Source: Loxodes magnus (Eukaryota > Ciliophora > Karyorelictea > Loxodida > Loxodidae). Taken from it: a stretch of 64,000 bases of DNA. Of the stretch, positions 39,575 to 52,572 are shown one piece after another (positions within the stretch are counted from its first letter, which is position 1; the number at the start of each line of letters is the position of its first letter). The notes under the pieces were generated by a model that had not been told where the DNA came from, ran no database searches, and saw only the letters and a list, made by a program, of their open reading frames with translations. A program made the position numbers and the translations under genes. Location: NCBI GenBank assembly GCA_946699065.1, contig CAMPDV010000376.1, positions 248,001 to 312,000 on the forward strand, in the 5' to 3' direction.

Positions 39575-40095
39575 ATAATAAATAAATAAATAAATTTGAT
39601 TATAGAGCGCGTAGCACTCTCATTGGTGCGCAGCTCTTTAAAAAAAAATGTTTCATACTGACAAGAATGTTTGTTACTGATAAAATTATCAGATACTGAT
39701 AAACCTTGTTCAATACTGGTATAATTATTCAGTACTGATAAAAATGTTCAATACTGATATAATTTTAGAATAGTCGTAATCTTTAATACTTGCTGGAGGT
39801 CCAAGGACATGGCAGGATTGTGTTTCATTGCATCACCAAAGCAGAGGAAAACATGTGTCAATTATGGGTACTTAAATTCCCCACCTCTGATGAAGCTCGC
39901 AATATTATTTCTTTTTCGTTCCATTATTAAAAATAAATGAAACCAAGTCAAGCCAACGTCGAAGGTCTAAGAATCTTATGTCTCGAGGCCAAACCAAAGC
40001 AGAGGAAGACATAAAGTCGAATATGGGTACTTAACTTCCCCAACCTCTGATGAAGATGTCCTTGTTGTTCACCTTCGAACAACTATGGCGGTTTT
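39575..40095 (-). mobile_element. SINE-like element, family 1, copy B (dimeric head)
   Basis: Nearly colinear with copy A at 24961-25480. Head unit copies are present in both positions, the CAGTA-rich middle is conserved, the stem-loop is at 39604-39638 and an (AAAT)n tail precedes it on the plus strand. It differs by a small deletion in the inner head unit and a different AT filler between units. Confidence 0.75.
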
Positions 40096-40685
40096 AAAGA
40101 ATATATAATAATATTCTACTAATGCAAATAAAGATGAAAATATAATAAATAGATACTTTTAAATTAAAAGCTATTGTTTAATAGTTCCAATTAAATATTT
40201 ATTATTTATTCTAATATTCTAATATTTTAGTGGGATTAATTACTTATAGTTCCCTATTTTAGTCTAAGTTATAGTATCTCTATTCTCTAAGTTTTATTAA
40301 TAATAATTTATTAAAATTAGTAATTTAATTTGCTTATCTAAATTAGTTATCTCTTTAAAGGTTAATTAAACTCTTTTATTTAAGCTATTTGTAATTAAAG
40401 TTTTAAGGTTTTAATACTTTTATAATTAATCTATTAATATAAAATTAAGAATCAACATTAGGAGTTTTATATATAACTAAGCATAAAAATATATGGGAGT
40501 TATAACTATAAAGCATTAAACTAATTAATATTAGAATGTATCATACCTAAATATATAAATAATGCAACTGATTGCAACAATATACCATTAGATATATAAA
40601 CTATAAGAAATCTCTTTAAAATTATTAATTATAAGTAAATGTAGATAAATACCTTTTAATTAATACTGTGATATAATTAATAAGA

Positions 40686-40975
40686 TGGTGGGAGCTGAGA
40701 TTGACCTTCTGAATCATACTTTCTGGTTTTATGGCTAGGAACAAGTTCCTTTCCTGTCGCTGAGAAAGTCCCTGGTCAAAGTCAACCTTTGCAAGGGAAC
40801 GCCTTCCTTTTGATTATCCACTCCTGGTAGGGACTTGAAACCTGGCTGCCCATAGCGATGGAGCTCCCTGTCAGCTGCTTTTCGAAAGCAACAGGATATC
40901 CTCGTTATCCCATGAAGGGAGTAATTGGGTCGTTAAACTGCAAGAAGTTGCAGTCCAAAACTCTTTAAGTTTAAA
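40686..40975. ncRNA. GC-rich structured island, candidate noncoding RNA
   Basis: About 290 bp near 48% G+C inside 15-20% G+C DNA. It is packed with short hairpins: GGAACAAGTTCC, GCTGCTTTTCGAAAGCAAC, GGATATCC, GGAGCTCC and, at the plus-strand 3' end, CTGCAAGAAGTTGCAG. The minus strand has a B-box-like GGTTTCAAGTCCC. I tested by eye for SRP, RNase P/MRP, telomerase and spliceosomal RNA motifs and found no convincing match. It might also be the body of another SINE, though the shared stem-loop is missing. Strand unresolved. Confidence 0.35.
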
Positions 40976-41182
40976 ATTAAATTGAATACTGTGATCATTT
41001 GTCTTTCCTAGCTCTTAAATCAGAAATATTAAAATAATCTCCAGAATTTTAAAAGAGAAAAATTAATCTAAACTTATAAATTAAAATTAAAGTTAAAATC
41101 TTTTATTTTATTCTTTACTTGTAAAAATAAGCTGAAATTATAATGATTATTACTATAAATAAGTTCTTAGATCCAAATATTT

Positions 41183-41533
41183 TAAATAAATAAATAAATT
41201 TGATTATAGAGCGTGTAGCACTCTCATTGGTGCGCAGTTCTTTAAAAAAAAATGTTTCATACTGACAAGAATGTTTGTTACTGATAAAATTATCAGATAC
41301 TGGTAGACCTTGTTCAATACTGGTATAATTATTCAGTACTGATAAAAATGTTCAATACTGATATAATTTTAGAATACTCGTAATCTTTAATACTTGCTGG
41401 AGGTCCAAGGATATGGCAGGATTGTGTCTCATTGCATCACCAAAGCAGAGGAAGACATAAAATCGATTATGGGTACTTAACTTCCCCAACCTCTGATGAA
41501 GATGACCTTGTTGTTCACCTTCGAACAACTATA
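41183..41533 (-). mobile_element. SINE-like element, family 1, copy C (monomeric head)
   Basis: Same head, middle, stem-loop (about 41208-41243) and tail as copies A and B, but with a single 60-65 bp head unit, as if the two units had recombined. It lacks the last GGCGGTTT of the head, so it may be slightly 5'-truncated. Confidence 0.72.
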
Positions 41534-43439
41534 TTAATAACTATTATTTTCTAAATAATAGTACTATATTTAAAATGATTATTCCTTTTATATTAAAAAA
41601 GCTTTAATAAGGACTAAGTTGCAGAAAATAAGATAAGAGAAAATATTTGATCCTACTAGAATAATATAATACTAAATAATGTAAATATAATAAAATACCT
41701 TTAATTTATTTTAAAATAATAATTAATAAGAATCAAGTTTAAGTTCATAAGCAGCATTATTACAGGGAAGTATTAATTATCATTTGATAAATTAATAATT
41801 TTGAGATTATCACTAGATTAATTAGATATGAATTAAGGGAATTATTAAAATTTAATTTAATAATGCTTATTCTTAAGATCTTATTAATATTAATTCAACT
41901 AAAAATAGCTTAAAAGATATATAATTTGATCTTAATTTAAATTAATAAACTTAAATCATAAAAAATAATTTAATAAAAATAATAAAAAAGAAATAGATAA
42001 ATCAATTCTTAAATGCACATCAAAATCAAAAGAAAATATCAAAAATAACTTATTTAAGATTAAAGAAAAATAAATTGAAATTAATTAAATAAAAGAGATC
42101 CTAAAAATTTTAAGAAATTTTTCCTTACTTTTATCTAAAATTTTATTAAAAGATATTAATTTCGAAAAAGATTTTAGTATATAACACTTCAAATTTAAAA
42201 GATTTTTATTCATCATATTTTTATTTTATCTTGCAACTTCGAAATGTATTAAAAGAAAAACATTTTAATGAATTATGTTAAAGTTATCAAAATATTAAAA
42301 AATCATAGAGGACACTGGCTATCTTTTTATTTCAAGTATGATAATAAAAAAATAACTTTTATATGTTTTTTTTAAGTGAAATATTTTGCTTTTAATAATA
42401 CCTTTTCTGAAGTTATGATTTTGGGTAAACTCAAGTCATTTGAATGTCTAAGATTAGAGTTTGATGAAATCATATTTTAAATACGTATCTATTGAAATTT
42501 CTTGAAATAGAGCATTATAAATTTTATAAGGTTTTTACAATGGCTTTTATATTAATTGATGATAAACCAACGAAACTAATAAATTTCTTTTTAAGTTAAT
42601 TATACCCTAAAAATAAAAAATTTATAAAGCAATAATCATTCTTACTTTAAACATCTTTTAGATTTAACTTCAGAGTAATTTAAATAATAGCTCTATTTAA
42701 ATTTTATGATTTTAATAACTAAATGCCATAATAATTCTTTATATTTAGAATAATTTTTATAGCTAAGATAAATTTATTTTCCTTTTTACCTATGAAATAT
42801 TAATTTAATTTATGTCTTAGCTTAAACAATTGTATCATCTTTCCTTTTAAATATAAATTGAAAAAATAGACAGCTCTTTCTAAATTTTTTTAAATTTATT
42901 TCTTTTTATTTCACTTTTATTTACTTTATAGCAGTTCTTTTAAAAATAAAATTAAAAGTTTATTTAAATAATACTCTAATCTATTTTATTATCTTTAGAT
43001 TCTTTTATTATTAATCTAAATATAGTGATATTACCTTAAAAGCTTTCCACATTTGTAAGACATAAGCAACTAACTATGAATATGTGAAAATAGTATTTTT
43101 ATTTTATTTATACAAGTGTATTAGTTTTTATCTCCTTGCTTTTATTTAGAAGGTAAATTTTAATTCTATGCATATGAGTAATTGTTAATTGATATGCTTA
43201 AATTTAATATTATTAACTTTATATTTTAGTCTTATAACTAAACAAATAAATAAAAGATTAAATAGAGACCAAATGTTCTTTAATGCTTTATTAATCCTTT
43301 TAATTGTTTTTATCTTCTTTTTCCTTAATTTTATAAATGTAAATTTTGTTTAGATTCTTTATAATTTGCTAGTATATAGAAAAATTATCCAAAAGCTAAT
43401 AAAATATAAAAAAGCTTAAACTAAGAGTAAATAAATATC
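41534..43439. other. AT-rich intergenic region
   Basis: No supported gene or RNA. Uniformly AT-rich. Confidence 0.5.
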
Positions 43440-45400
43440 CATATCTAGGAGATCTTACTACATCCAGTGACAACCATTTACGACAAACAGATTTAAAATT
43501 CTGATAGTCTGATTCTTACAATCTTTCGATTTTAATGCATGATCTTTATTAGGAAAATTTACTGTTTTAATTTTTTGTCGATTGTTATACTCTAACTTAA
43601 ATTAGCTTCACCCATTTTAATATGTACTTAACTGTTGCTATTATGAATAACTTTGCTTAGCTTTAGTAAACTCGACTAATTTCCAGAATTAGTTTCCATC
43701 TTCTAAGATGCTATTTTATTATTCTTGAGAGCTTAAATCTTGGATACTGCCTTGAGTATTGATAGCTACTTATAGTAAATCTACATTTTTATAAAATCCC
43801 TTTGCATATTAACATTCTCTGATAACCTTAATGCGAATCTAAACCAGAGAGTATTGCCTTTTAAATTTCTATGTAGATATTTAGGGAAATATTTCTCTAG
43901 AACTATCATAGTAATCACTATAATACAAAATCATCCAGAAAATAGCAATAAAATTCAGGTTAGTTAATCTTAGCCCTTAATAAAAAAGTGCAAAATTAGA
44001 GGAAACTAGAGCAAATGACGAGGGCGAAGCAACCAAACTAAAGACAGTTTAGTCTTCCATAGTTATAAGGCTTTAGTTTATTTGACAGGATACCAAACAA
44101 AATAAATGTTATCATATACTAATGAATGAACTTTCTTATTAAAATCAACTAAAGACTAGTTGAGCAATGTTGCAACTAATTGGAAAAAATTTTAATGAGA
44201 TGTATAGATAATAGATTATCTAATTTCAGTTTCCAGTCATAACTGTTGTATTAAAGATTTTAAAAAGGGGATAAAAATTATAAAGAAGAAGAGCAAATGT
44301 TCCCAAAATTAGGTAGTCAAGGTGATCATCCCACCAACATAGAATGTAACAATCTCGTTGCAAAAAACTTTAATTGAATTTTAAACTTCCACTCTTATCA
44401 AAATCTACCGCTTCTACACATTTATAAGCATCACTTATATTAAAGATAATTGGTACTAAGCTGACCTAACTTAGAATAGGTAAAATATAAAATGAAATTT
44501 AAGCTATATCTTATGACTAATATGTTTCATCGTACTTCTAACTTTAGAAATATTCATATAGGAATAGTGATTCATGTGACTGAAATAAAGATAATAAAGT
44601 AGAATATCTGATTGAATTATATAGCTCATATATATTTAAGCTAGTAGAAATCAATCTTTAGAATTGAAATTTTTCACAATTCTTCACTAACATATGACAA
44701 ACTTGGACCAAAAGAAAGAAACTAGCATTGTTAAATAATAAATAGAACAAATTGCAGTCCATCAGTAAAAGTCATATAGTTATTTTCTTTAATCTCTTCT
44801 ATTTCTAAGTTTCTCCAACTTCTATAGCTTGCTATTAGTAAAAGCCTGATATAAAGACTCAGATTGAGTAATTTATATAAACTAAATCTTCTTCTTTGTG
44901 AAAACGCTAGTATATCTCTTTTTCTAAAAGGACAATCTGTATCTTCTATTCAGTCTTTAGGAATTGGGGTAGTTCCATCTCCTCATATTATTTACTTTTC
45001 AAGCTATTATATAACAGGACATGTTGAACAGAATGTTCCTATCTTATAGTCTTTTCAAGTTTTATTTTAGTTATAATTTAATATGTTTATTATATCATAA
45101 ACTTTAAGATTTGGATCATTTTAGTTTTTTCGATTTATATTTTTCCTTAGCATCCCAATATTTTTAAAGATCTTAAGGCATTGCTTGTACTAGAGTAATC
45201 AAGGTAATTTTATACTGTTTTAATTAATAATTTATATCATTGCCTAGTAGAAGAGCAGCATCGTAATTAAAGCAAGTCAGTTAGTAGGGATTATTTCCAA
45301 AAACATTTTAAGTGCTGCTTACTTACGAAATCTCCTAATTTACCTCTATAAGATGAAGGAGTGTATGAGAAAGCTCCTTTTACTACTTCTAAACAACCAA
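43440..45400 (-). CDS. coding-like region, possible polytopic membrane protein, strand unresolved
   Basis: Composition is clearly better than the flanks. A long minus-strand frame reads as hydrophobic segments alternating with polar loops, including YKCVEAVDFDKSGSLKFNQS near 44400 and several membrane-like stretches, with TGA at plausible Trp sites. The plus strand also reads as protein over part of the range. I could not find matched start and stop codons and name no family. Confidence 0.25.
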
Positions 45401-46299
45401 TCCTCCTACTAAAATATTTAAAATATGATTTTTATAATTAAAATATTGCAACTTGATGTTCTTATAAACTTAGCTTTTTTATATAAAGTAAAGCTTAATA
45501 GCTATATTTATTATCTTTATATAATAAAATAATCAAATTGTAAATTAACCTTTTTATATATCCTTTATAGTAAGTAACTCTTAACCAAAATATACAAATT
45601 AGATTGTAGATATTTTATAAGACTAGTAGCTTAGATTCCTGTTATTTACTTTATAATAATTTAATTAGAAGAATCTAGATAATACACATATAGACCCTTT
45701 ATTATATTTTAACTAAATTTATTCTTTACTATGTAAATTAACTCTAGAAATTTCAATTAATGTAGTTTTAAATATCAAGTTAAAAAGAAATATCAAAGGG
45801 CCATTTTATAATGTATTCTTTCCTTTTTCAGATTAACTAGGAAATCTCATATTAGAACCTATTGCTATACATATCAAGCTTCTATTTCTAATTTTTAATA
45901 TTTTACTTTTTTTAAATTGATTTACTCTTATTATAGCTAAGTTTTATGATTGCTTAAGATTTTTATAGGATTATATTATTTTGCTCAATACCTATTCAAG
46001 CAAAAATTTAGATCTACTGTTGATATATATGATAGAAGCTATTTTCAAAGTTAATTTTAAACTTTATAAAACTTAAATTTGCTTACCTTTCAGATTCTTA
46101 ATTTTAGCCTTCTAATTCTATATAAATTAATCTAATAAGCCTTTTCCCTAGTCCTTATATATTTCCTTTTAATCCTTTTATTATTCATGCCTGTTAGTAT
46201 AAGAGACCATGATAATATCCATTTTATTTCTATTCCATTATTTTTATTTTTCAATTAGGATACTAAGATGTACATTTTTAGCAAAAGTAGTTACTTTTC

Positions 46300-48210
46300 T
46301 TATATAAATTTTCATCTTTCTAGGACTTAATAATTTAGCATTAGTGTCAGAATTTTTTAAATAAGTTACTATAGTTTCTAGTATCTAGAGTCACTATAGA
46401 GTATATTCTTCAAATTATTAAAATTTTGCTTTTAGCATATCTGAGTTTTTATTCTAATCAGCTTGAATCTTTAGAACCAACATCATCAATATTTTAATAT
46501 TTTATTTATCAGGAATAGATTAAATGGCTCTGATTTACTATTAAAAGCAATTATAATAAACCTGATAAATAGCAGATTATTAGGTCTAGCAATTTCTATA
46601 TTGACGGTATCGAAAAAGCAAATAAATTTTCCGCTTGCATAGAGAATAAATTCTGATATATAGCTAATAATTAAAAAGGATTCTTTAAACAATGGTATTT
46701 ATTTAAGTATCTAGTAATATAAGCTTACGCTATTAGATATAATTAAACAAGTATTTTGAGTTAGAAATATATAGACAAATATCTAAGTTATACTATACTA
46801 ATGTAGCTATTTCAAAAAGAATTAATATAAGAAGGCTAAAAAATTAAAAAGAAGCAGCTAAGTAAATTTCAAGATGATATGACAGTTCTGGAGGTATAGT
46901 TATTGACTAGGGTAAAAAATAGTAACTGATATAGCAATAATTATTCTTTTAATAAACAACATAAACTTTAGGATAAGCTAAACTTACATTTTAATATAGC
47001 TTGATAATGTCTTATATTATAGTGATAAATTATTAATTAAATGGATAAATCATTTATCTTGTTAGACTTATCACCAACAAATAAATTTAAACAATTTTAA
47101 ATTTCCTGGATAAAAAGTTAAGAACTTATTTTTTTAGTATCAACTTGCCAGTGGTATTTTCATATCTCACCAAGTTATCTCACTTTTAATATGAGATTTA
47201 AATACCTAAATTGCTAAAAGGGTTGATATATCGAAGCATTAAATTTGAAGAATCTTCTTTATTAAAGTAAAATTACAATAGAGATTAACCTTCACAAGTA
47301 GTTAATAAGATCTTCTATGGAATTTTGCTAGCTAGACAGTTAATCATAGTTATAATAATATCAATAAATTTAAATCAAATGCCTTAATATACTAAACCTA
47401 AGCCAGCAATAATGTTTGTATTAAATCATAATCTAAACCTGAATATCAAGAAAAATATAGCAACTAGAACTAATATTTCATCTAAAGATTTAAGAGCAAA
47501 GATACTCTATTTTATATTAAGCTTAATAAAATATTCTCTTGTAATAAATAGAGATTTACTTAATCTATTATATAGTGAATACTCAATGCAATTAAGAAAA
47601 ATTATAAGCAATATTGGTCGAAAAATTAGCTTTAAAGTATAAAAGTAAGGTGAAATATATTTGATGCTTAGAAGATATGCAAAAGGAGCTTAGATATCAT
47701 TTATTGAAATTAAATAAAGTTTGCATTTCTACTTTGAAAATTAGCAAAAAGAAATAAAAGAATAAATTTAGACAACACATTTGTATTTAATAGAATATGA
47801 TCCATATTAAAATTTTGGTAATTTTCATATATTTGATAAGATAATTTGGCTATATTTTATTTGCAATAATAGCAAGCAAAAAGTTTCATGCTAATGGAAG
47901 TTATTCAAATCGTCATGCTTTTCATAAGGACTATATATTATTTTTATCATTTTTTTTATAACTCTTGGATTTACAGTGAAGTTTCTGGATCATTTACTAA
48001 AAGTGCTCTGTTTAAATACTCTTTTAAATAAATTTCTAAAATGTTAATATCACTTAAATATATAACTAACTAAAAATTACTTACTTAAAGATAAAAATCT
48101 AATTAAAATCTCATAGTCATACTTAGATACTAGTAATATTCTCTTAGCTATTTATTGACAAAATGATATCATTCTTTATGGTGATAGTTACCAACATACT
48201 TTTATTAAAA
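46300..48210 (+). CDS. coding-like region, unresolved
   Basis: The plus strand stays in one phase for about 1.9 kb and reads Gln/Lys/Ile-rich, with a good stretch at 47412-47642 (SSKDLRAKILYFILSLIKYS). A minus-strand frame at 46486-46692 also looks acceptable. No start, stop or domain can be fixed. It lies upstream of, and on the same strand as, the tail-anchored gene at 48355. Confidence 0.25.
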
Positions 48211-48354
48211 TGTGAATGTTTAATAATTAAATTACCTTTAACTTATACTCCATATTTAGCATATAATTAGTCAAGGACTTTTTAATATGTTATTAAATTA
48301 ATTAAACCTTCAATGAGATTTAAATTGCTCTAAACATTTTATTTTATAACAAAA

Positions 48355-49347
48355 ATGTGGAAGTAGGATTCAGATGAACGTCAAAAATACATAACCATAA
48401 GAAGAAATTAGGAGAGTTTGGGGTTAGAGAGTAAGAAAGATATGCTTTCCACGGGTAAATAAGGATAGGCGTGTTGGTTATGGACGAGTAACTAGAAAAA
48501 AGATGGTAAACAAATATTTAAAAGCAAGATGGAATATAAAAGCTTCAAAGGTGCTGAAACTTCGAACTTCTAGCCTATAAATATGCGATAAATTTGCGAT
48601 AATTGGTATGATGCTGACGAAACGGTCTTTACTGAAAAACTTAAAGATTCAGATCAGTCTTTTATAGGAAATTTAGAGAGTCTAAATAAAAAAATGAATA
48701 AACAAAGCTTAATTAAGAGATCTATTTCAAAGGATTTAGATTCCACCCCTATTAAAAGGAGTAATTAAGGCTAGTCAAGTTCGAGTAGCTCTCAAGATAT
48801 TAATTAAAAAAATTCAGCTAACAAAGTTTAAGCACTCTAATAATAAAAATAAAACAAAATAGAAGCAAAAGTTGGTAGTATAAGCTCAATATCAATGGAA
48901 TAATAAGAAGCATAAGATTGAAAAAAGTTTATGACTTCATAATGGTCTATTCCTTACTGTTAAACAAAAAAGCCAAAGGTAAAAAACTTGACAGGTTTGA
49001 AAAAAGTTTATAAGAAGTAAGTCTAGGTAGAAGGTAGCTTTGTGCCTCTAGAATAAGTGAATGAAAGAATGAAAAAAGCAAATAGCACTTAGCCTTTATA
49101 AAATTAAAGCTAATTTTTCAGTCAAAGAGTTTTTAACAAAGAAAGCATTTCAATATCTCAGTCGAGCTAAGGATGATTTTCTAGTGATAGAATATTCTCT
49201 AATTTATTGCTTCAAAATAATGAAGAAGAAAAGAAGTAAGAAGTTTCAGAAGAAGGAAGTAAAAAAGAATCCGTCTATGTGGCTTTCTTGCTTTCTTGCT
49301 TGGCAATTCTATTTCTATTTTATTTTTACCTAGTAGCCTGCATTTGA
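48355..49347 (+). CDS. tail-anchored membrane protein, hypothetical
   Basis: A 330-codon frame from ATG 48355-48357 to TGA 49345-49347. The protein is polar and low-complexity (Ser/Gln/Lys/Glu-rich, one run of six Ser) until a single C-terminal hydrophobic segment, VAFLLSCLAILFLFYFYLVA, followed within two residues by the stop. That makes it a tail-anchored protein with a cytosolic N terminus, probably in the ER or another endomembrane. In-frame TGA at 48919-48921 and 49174-49176 lie in a QD-W-KKF and a QG-W-FSS context; other Trp are TGG. The anchor-then-stop arrangement is good independent support for frame and for TGA as the terminator. No SNARE heptads seen before the anchor. Confidence 0.65.
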
Positions 49348-50091
49348 GTGATTCGCTTACGAACACTTATACATATTTTTAACTTATTAGTCATCAAACT
49401 CCTCACTTTTTTTTCATATTCCAATTTCAAACTCCTATTTCCTTATGTTATATACATTCATAAAATGGTATTATTTGAGCTTAGTTCAGAAGATATTAAG
49501 CCATAAATTTTGATATAGCTAACATATACTTCATTAGGTTTAACTAGATGAGTAATCAAAGAGAAAGTAGATATTAAAAGTATCAAATAAATTCTCTTGA
49601 GTGATTTAAATGATTAAACATATTAAATTTTTGATAATGTTCAGTCAAGCAAAATAACCAGCATAGGTAAAATTGACTTAAGGATTTATATTTAACATCT
49701 TCATCTATAAATACAGTTAAAAATAAATTTTAGCAACTGGAAACTTAATTTTATATAATAGATGGCTTTATTTAAATAGCTGGAGTATATTTAAATGTGG
49801 TATAGTGTTTAATAATTATAAAATAAATAGATATAGAGTCTTAATAACTAGCCTTTATTTAAGCATTATTTACAACTTTATGAGTTTATATTTTAATTAT
49901 TAGATAGTAAACTTAACTTTATGACTTTTTCATGTTAGACATTTACCTAAAATTTCTCTTTTAATATATTAAAAATATAGCAAGCAAAGTTAATATTCCA
50001 CTCATTCTGTTTGAGTACCTTATACTTAGATAATAATCTTCAAATTAATACAAACATGAAAATAAAATACTAATATAAGCTTATAATTTCA
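49348..50091. other. AT-rich intergenic stretch
   Basis: Nothing supported between the 3' ends of the plus-strand and minus-strand genes that flank it. Confidence 0.5.
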
Positions 50092-51045
50092 TCAAAACTT
50101 AGTCTAAAAGCTTAATTTCTAACTACTATATAGTTAATATTTGCAAAGTATTGCTGAGGAAACATCTTAATTGCTGCTATTAACAAGTTGTATATATCAT
50201 CTAATTTTATAGCTCATCACTAGCCAGACGACTAAAAGAGATAATCTAATTTAAGTTATTAAACACTTGCATCTTTTCTGTTGATTTATCTGGAAGTTGA
50301 TATTTGAATACTAAAAAAGCTAAATTTGTCTAAATTTAAAAATTGATTTTAGTTATTATACTTGCAGAATATTCATTTAGACTTTAATGTATTGAGATAT
50401 TTTAAAACATCCTTTAATTAGATATATTCTTAAATGATGAAATACTTTAAATAAAGACACTAAAATTTTATATTAAAACCGAAATTTATATTTCATAGTC
50501 CAAATTTACTCATAAAACCTGGTACTTCCGAAAAATGTTTCTTCTTTACACCTTTCAGTTTCAGATAAAAATTCTTAAAGGACTTTACCCAATCTATACA
50601 GTATTTATCAGCCTATCTGAGTTCTATATTTTTATCTTAATGATTCAATTTCTAAAGTTATAAATTCAGGGTAATTGTATGTCTCTACTTTTTTATTTCA
50701 TTACATAGCACTATTGTATATCTATATGATTGCACCTTTAGTTAGCTTATTCTAATTCGATCAACGCATTTCTCATCTTTTTCGATGTCTTAATCCTTCT
50801 ATTTCTGCTTCTATTTTCTTATTTAACTTTAACTTTTCTAATATCAGTAGCTCTCCATTTTGTTTCATGCTGAATACTAAAATCTGAAGCATATTTAGTT
50901 GCTTAATGTGAAATTTTTACTAAGATATTAATTAAAAATCTTAAAGCTCTTTATCAAGTTGGATGCATCTGAAGCTTATTAAGTATCAGCTTCATTTTGT
51001 GTTTTCTTATCCCTTTGAAATATTGAAGTTCACAGTTAATGGCAT
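50092..51045 (-). CDS. hypothetical protein with coiled coil
   Basis: A 317-codon frame from ATG 51043-51045 to a double stop TGA TGA (50092-50094, 50089-50091). It begins MPLTVNFNISKGQENTK. A central Glu/Lys/Leu segment (LLILEKLKLNKKIEAEIEGL) is a probable coiled coil, then PEFITLEIESLRQKYRTQIG. Seven in-frame TGA lie at sites where Trp is plausible, against two TGG. It is divergent from the gene at 51118 with 72 bp between starts. No family recognised. Confidence 0.48.
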
Positions 51046-51117
51046 AACTCTATAAGAAGCAGATAAGCGGCTATATTGGATATTTGATATGGGACGCTAA
51101 ACTGAATGAATTTAGAT

Positions 51118-51657
51118 ATGAAAATTTGTAGACGTAAGAGAAAAGAGACCATGGTATTTTTCGGTGAAGAAAGGAAGGGAAATGGAGGATGTTTTGGGCG
51201 AAAATAATAGATGAGTGTGAGAGTTGAGACATAATTTTAGATGAGATGGAAAGTATGGTGATCTATTCAGTTTATTTTAGGAATTGAAAATAGATTTAAG
51301 GCTCTAGGTACGACTTAAAATCTTTTCAGAAGAGCAAACGGAAATTTAGTTAGAAAAGGGCTAAAATATTAAGTTTCCAACTTGATTACATTAAAATTTT
51401 AATAAGTAAGAAAATAGTTTTTTACCAGAAAAAATCAGAAAATAAAATGGTTTAAATGTAAGTTTTCAAAAGAGAAAGAAAAATTGAAGGATAAAACGAG
51501 TTTTAGATATGCAAAAATAAATATTATGAACTTGAGATTTTAGCAACAAATCTGTATTGCAGTTCATTTATAATTTATTAAAAAAGATAAGCTATTAAAT
51601 GAAACCTTCAAAGTAATTGCTTTAGAATCTAATTTTTGCTGAACAGAAAGAATCTGA
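51118..51657 (+). CDS. hypothetical basic protein
   Basis: A 179-codon frame from ATG 51118-51120 to TGA 51655-51657; an earlier TGA at 51640-51642 could be the stop instead. It is Arg/Lys-rich, beginning MKICRRKRKETMVFFGEERK. It lies head-to-head with the gene at 50092-51045 and the short spacer may hold a shared promoter. No family recognised. Confidence 0.38.
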
Positions 51658-52572
51658 AAGTAAATAGTGACTCTCAAAGATATGGATAGAGAAAACTACT
51701 AAGTAGAAAAGGAAAAAAAGAAAGAAGAAAAAAACTGAAAACTTCTAATTAATTTATCCCATTAAACTGGAAAAGCTTATAATCATAATACATATTTAAT
51801 TTCTATTTATTTATTAAACTATTATTATTAAAGTGGTATAAAAATTTCATTTTTAGAAATATTTTCTTACCTTTAAAGATCTTTAAGACAATTAAGTACT
51901 TTTAACAAAAACTTAAAAAACAAAAAAAAAAATCTTAAATATAGATGTGAAAGTTAATGCTTTATAGATATGAGGTTACTAAACTTGAATGAATCCATTT
52001 GATGAAGGAATTATATAAAACGATCTTTAAAGATGAAAATTCTTGTGTAAACCCTCAATTTATTTAATATAACTTGTTTAAAAATAATTTTATATATATA
52101 TGCACACCTTTAAAAGACTAATTGCTAATTGAGTTTCTTAAAGAGTTATTCTCTTAATGCATTTAAAAATAATTAATTATTAATTAAAAACCCTAATACC
52201 AGAAAGGCTTAAATGAGTAATCTCAAAGCTTCCAAAATTTAGAAAACTTATTGTCTTATCGATTTATCGTAAATTGATATATTAATCTACATCTTGGGAT
52301 TTCAAGTTATCATAACTAACTTAAATATTTATAGAAATTGAGCTATATTCAATGATTCTTGACTCAATTGATGGCCCTTAAAATTAGATTTCCATTGCTT
52401 ACTTCTTTTATCTCTATGTTAGCGAGATTATTCTAGGAATATAAGAGTTTAGCTTTTTATTTTAATAATGTTTAATAAGGCTAATGATAATCATGCATTA
52501 GCTAGTAATTTTAATTAATAAGTTAGGAAGACTTTGAGAAATATAAAATTTATATAATTAAGTTTTGTTTCT
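51658..52572. other. AT-rich intergenic stretch
   Basis: No supported feature; short A-rich and T-rich runs only. Confidence 0.45.

Noticed and set aside
44940-45060. Cysteine-rich or leishmanolysin-like ending (CSTCP...CPF) on the minus strand
   Set aside because: Another minus-strand frame across the same bases is continuous with the better reading on both sides; the Cys pattern is too short to trust.
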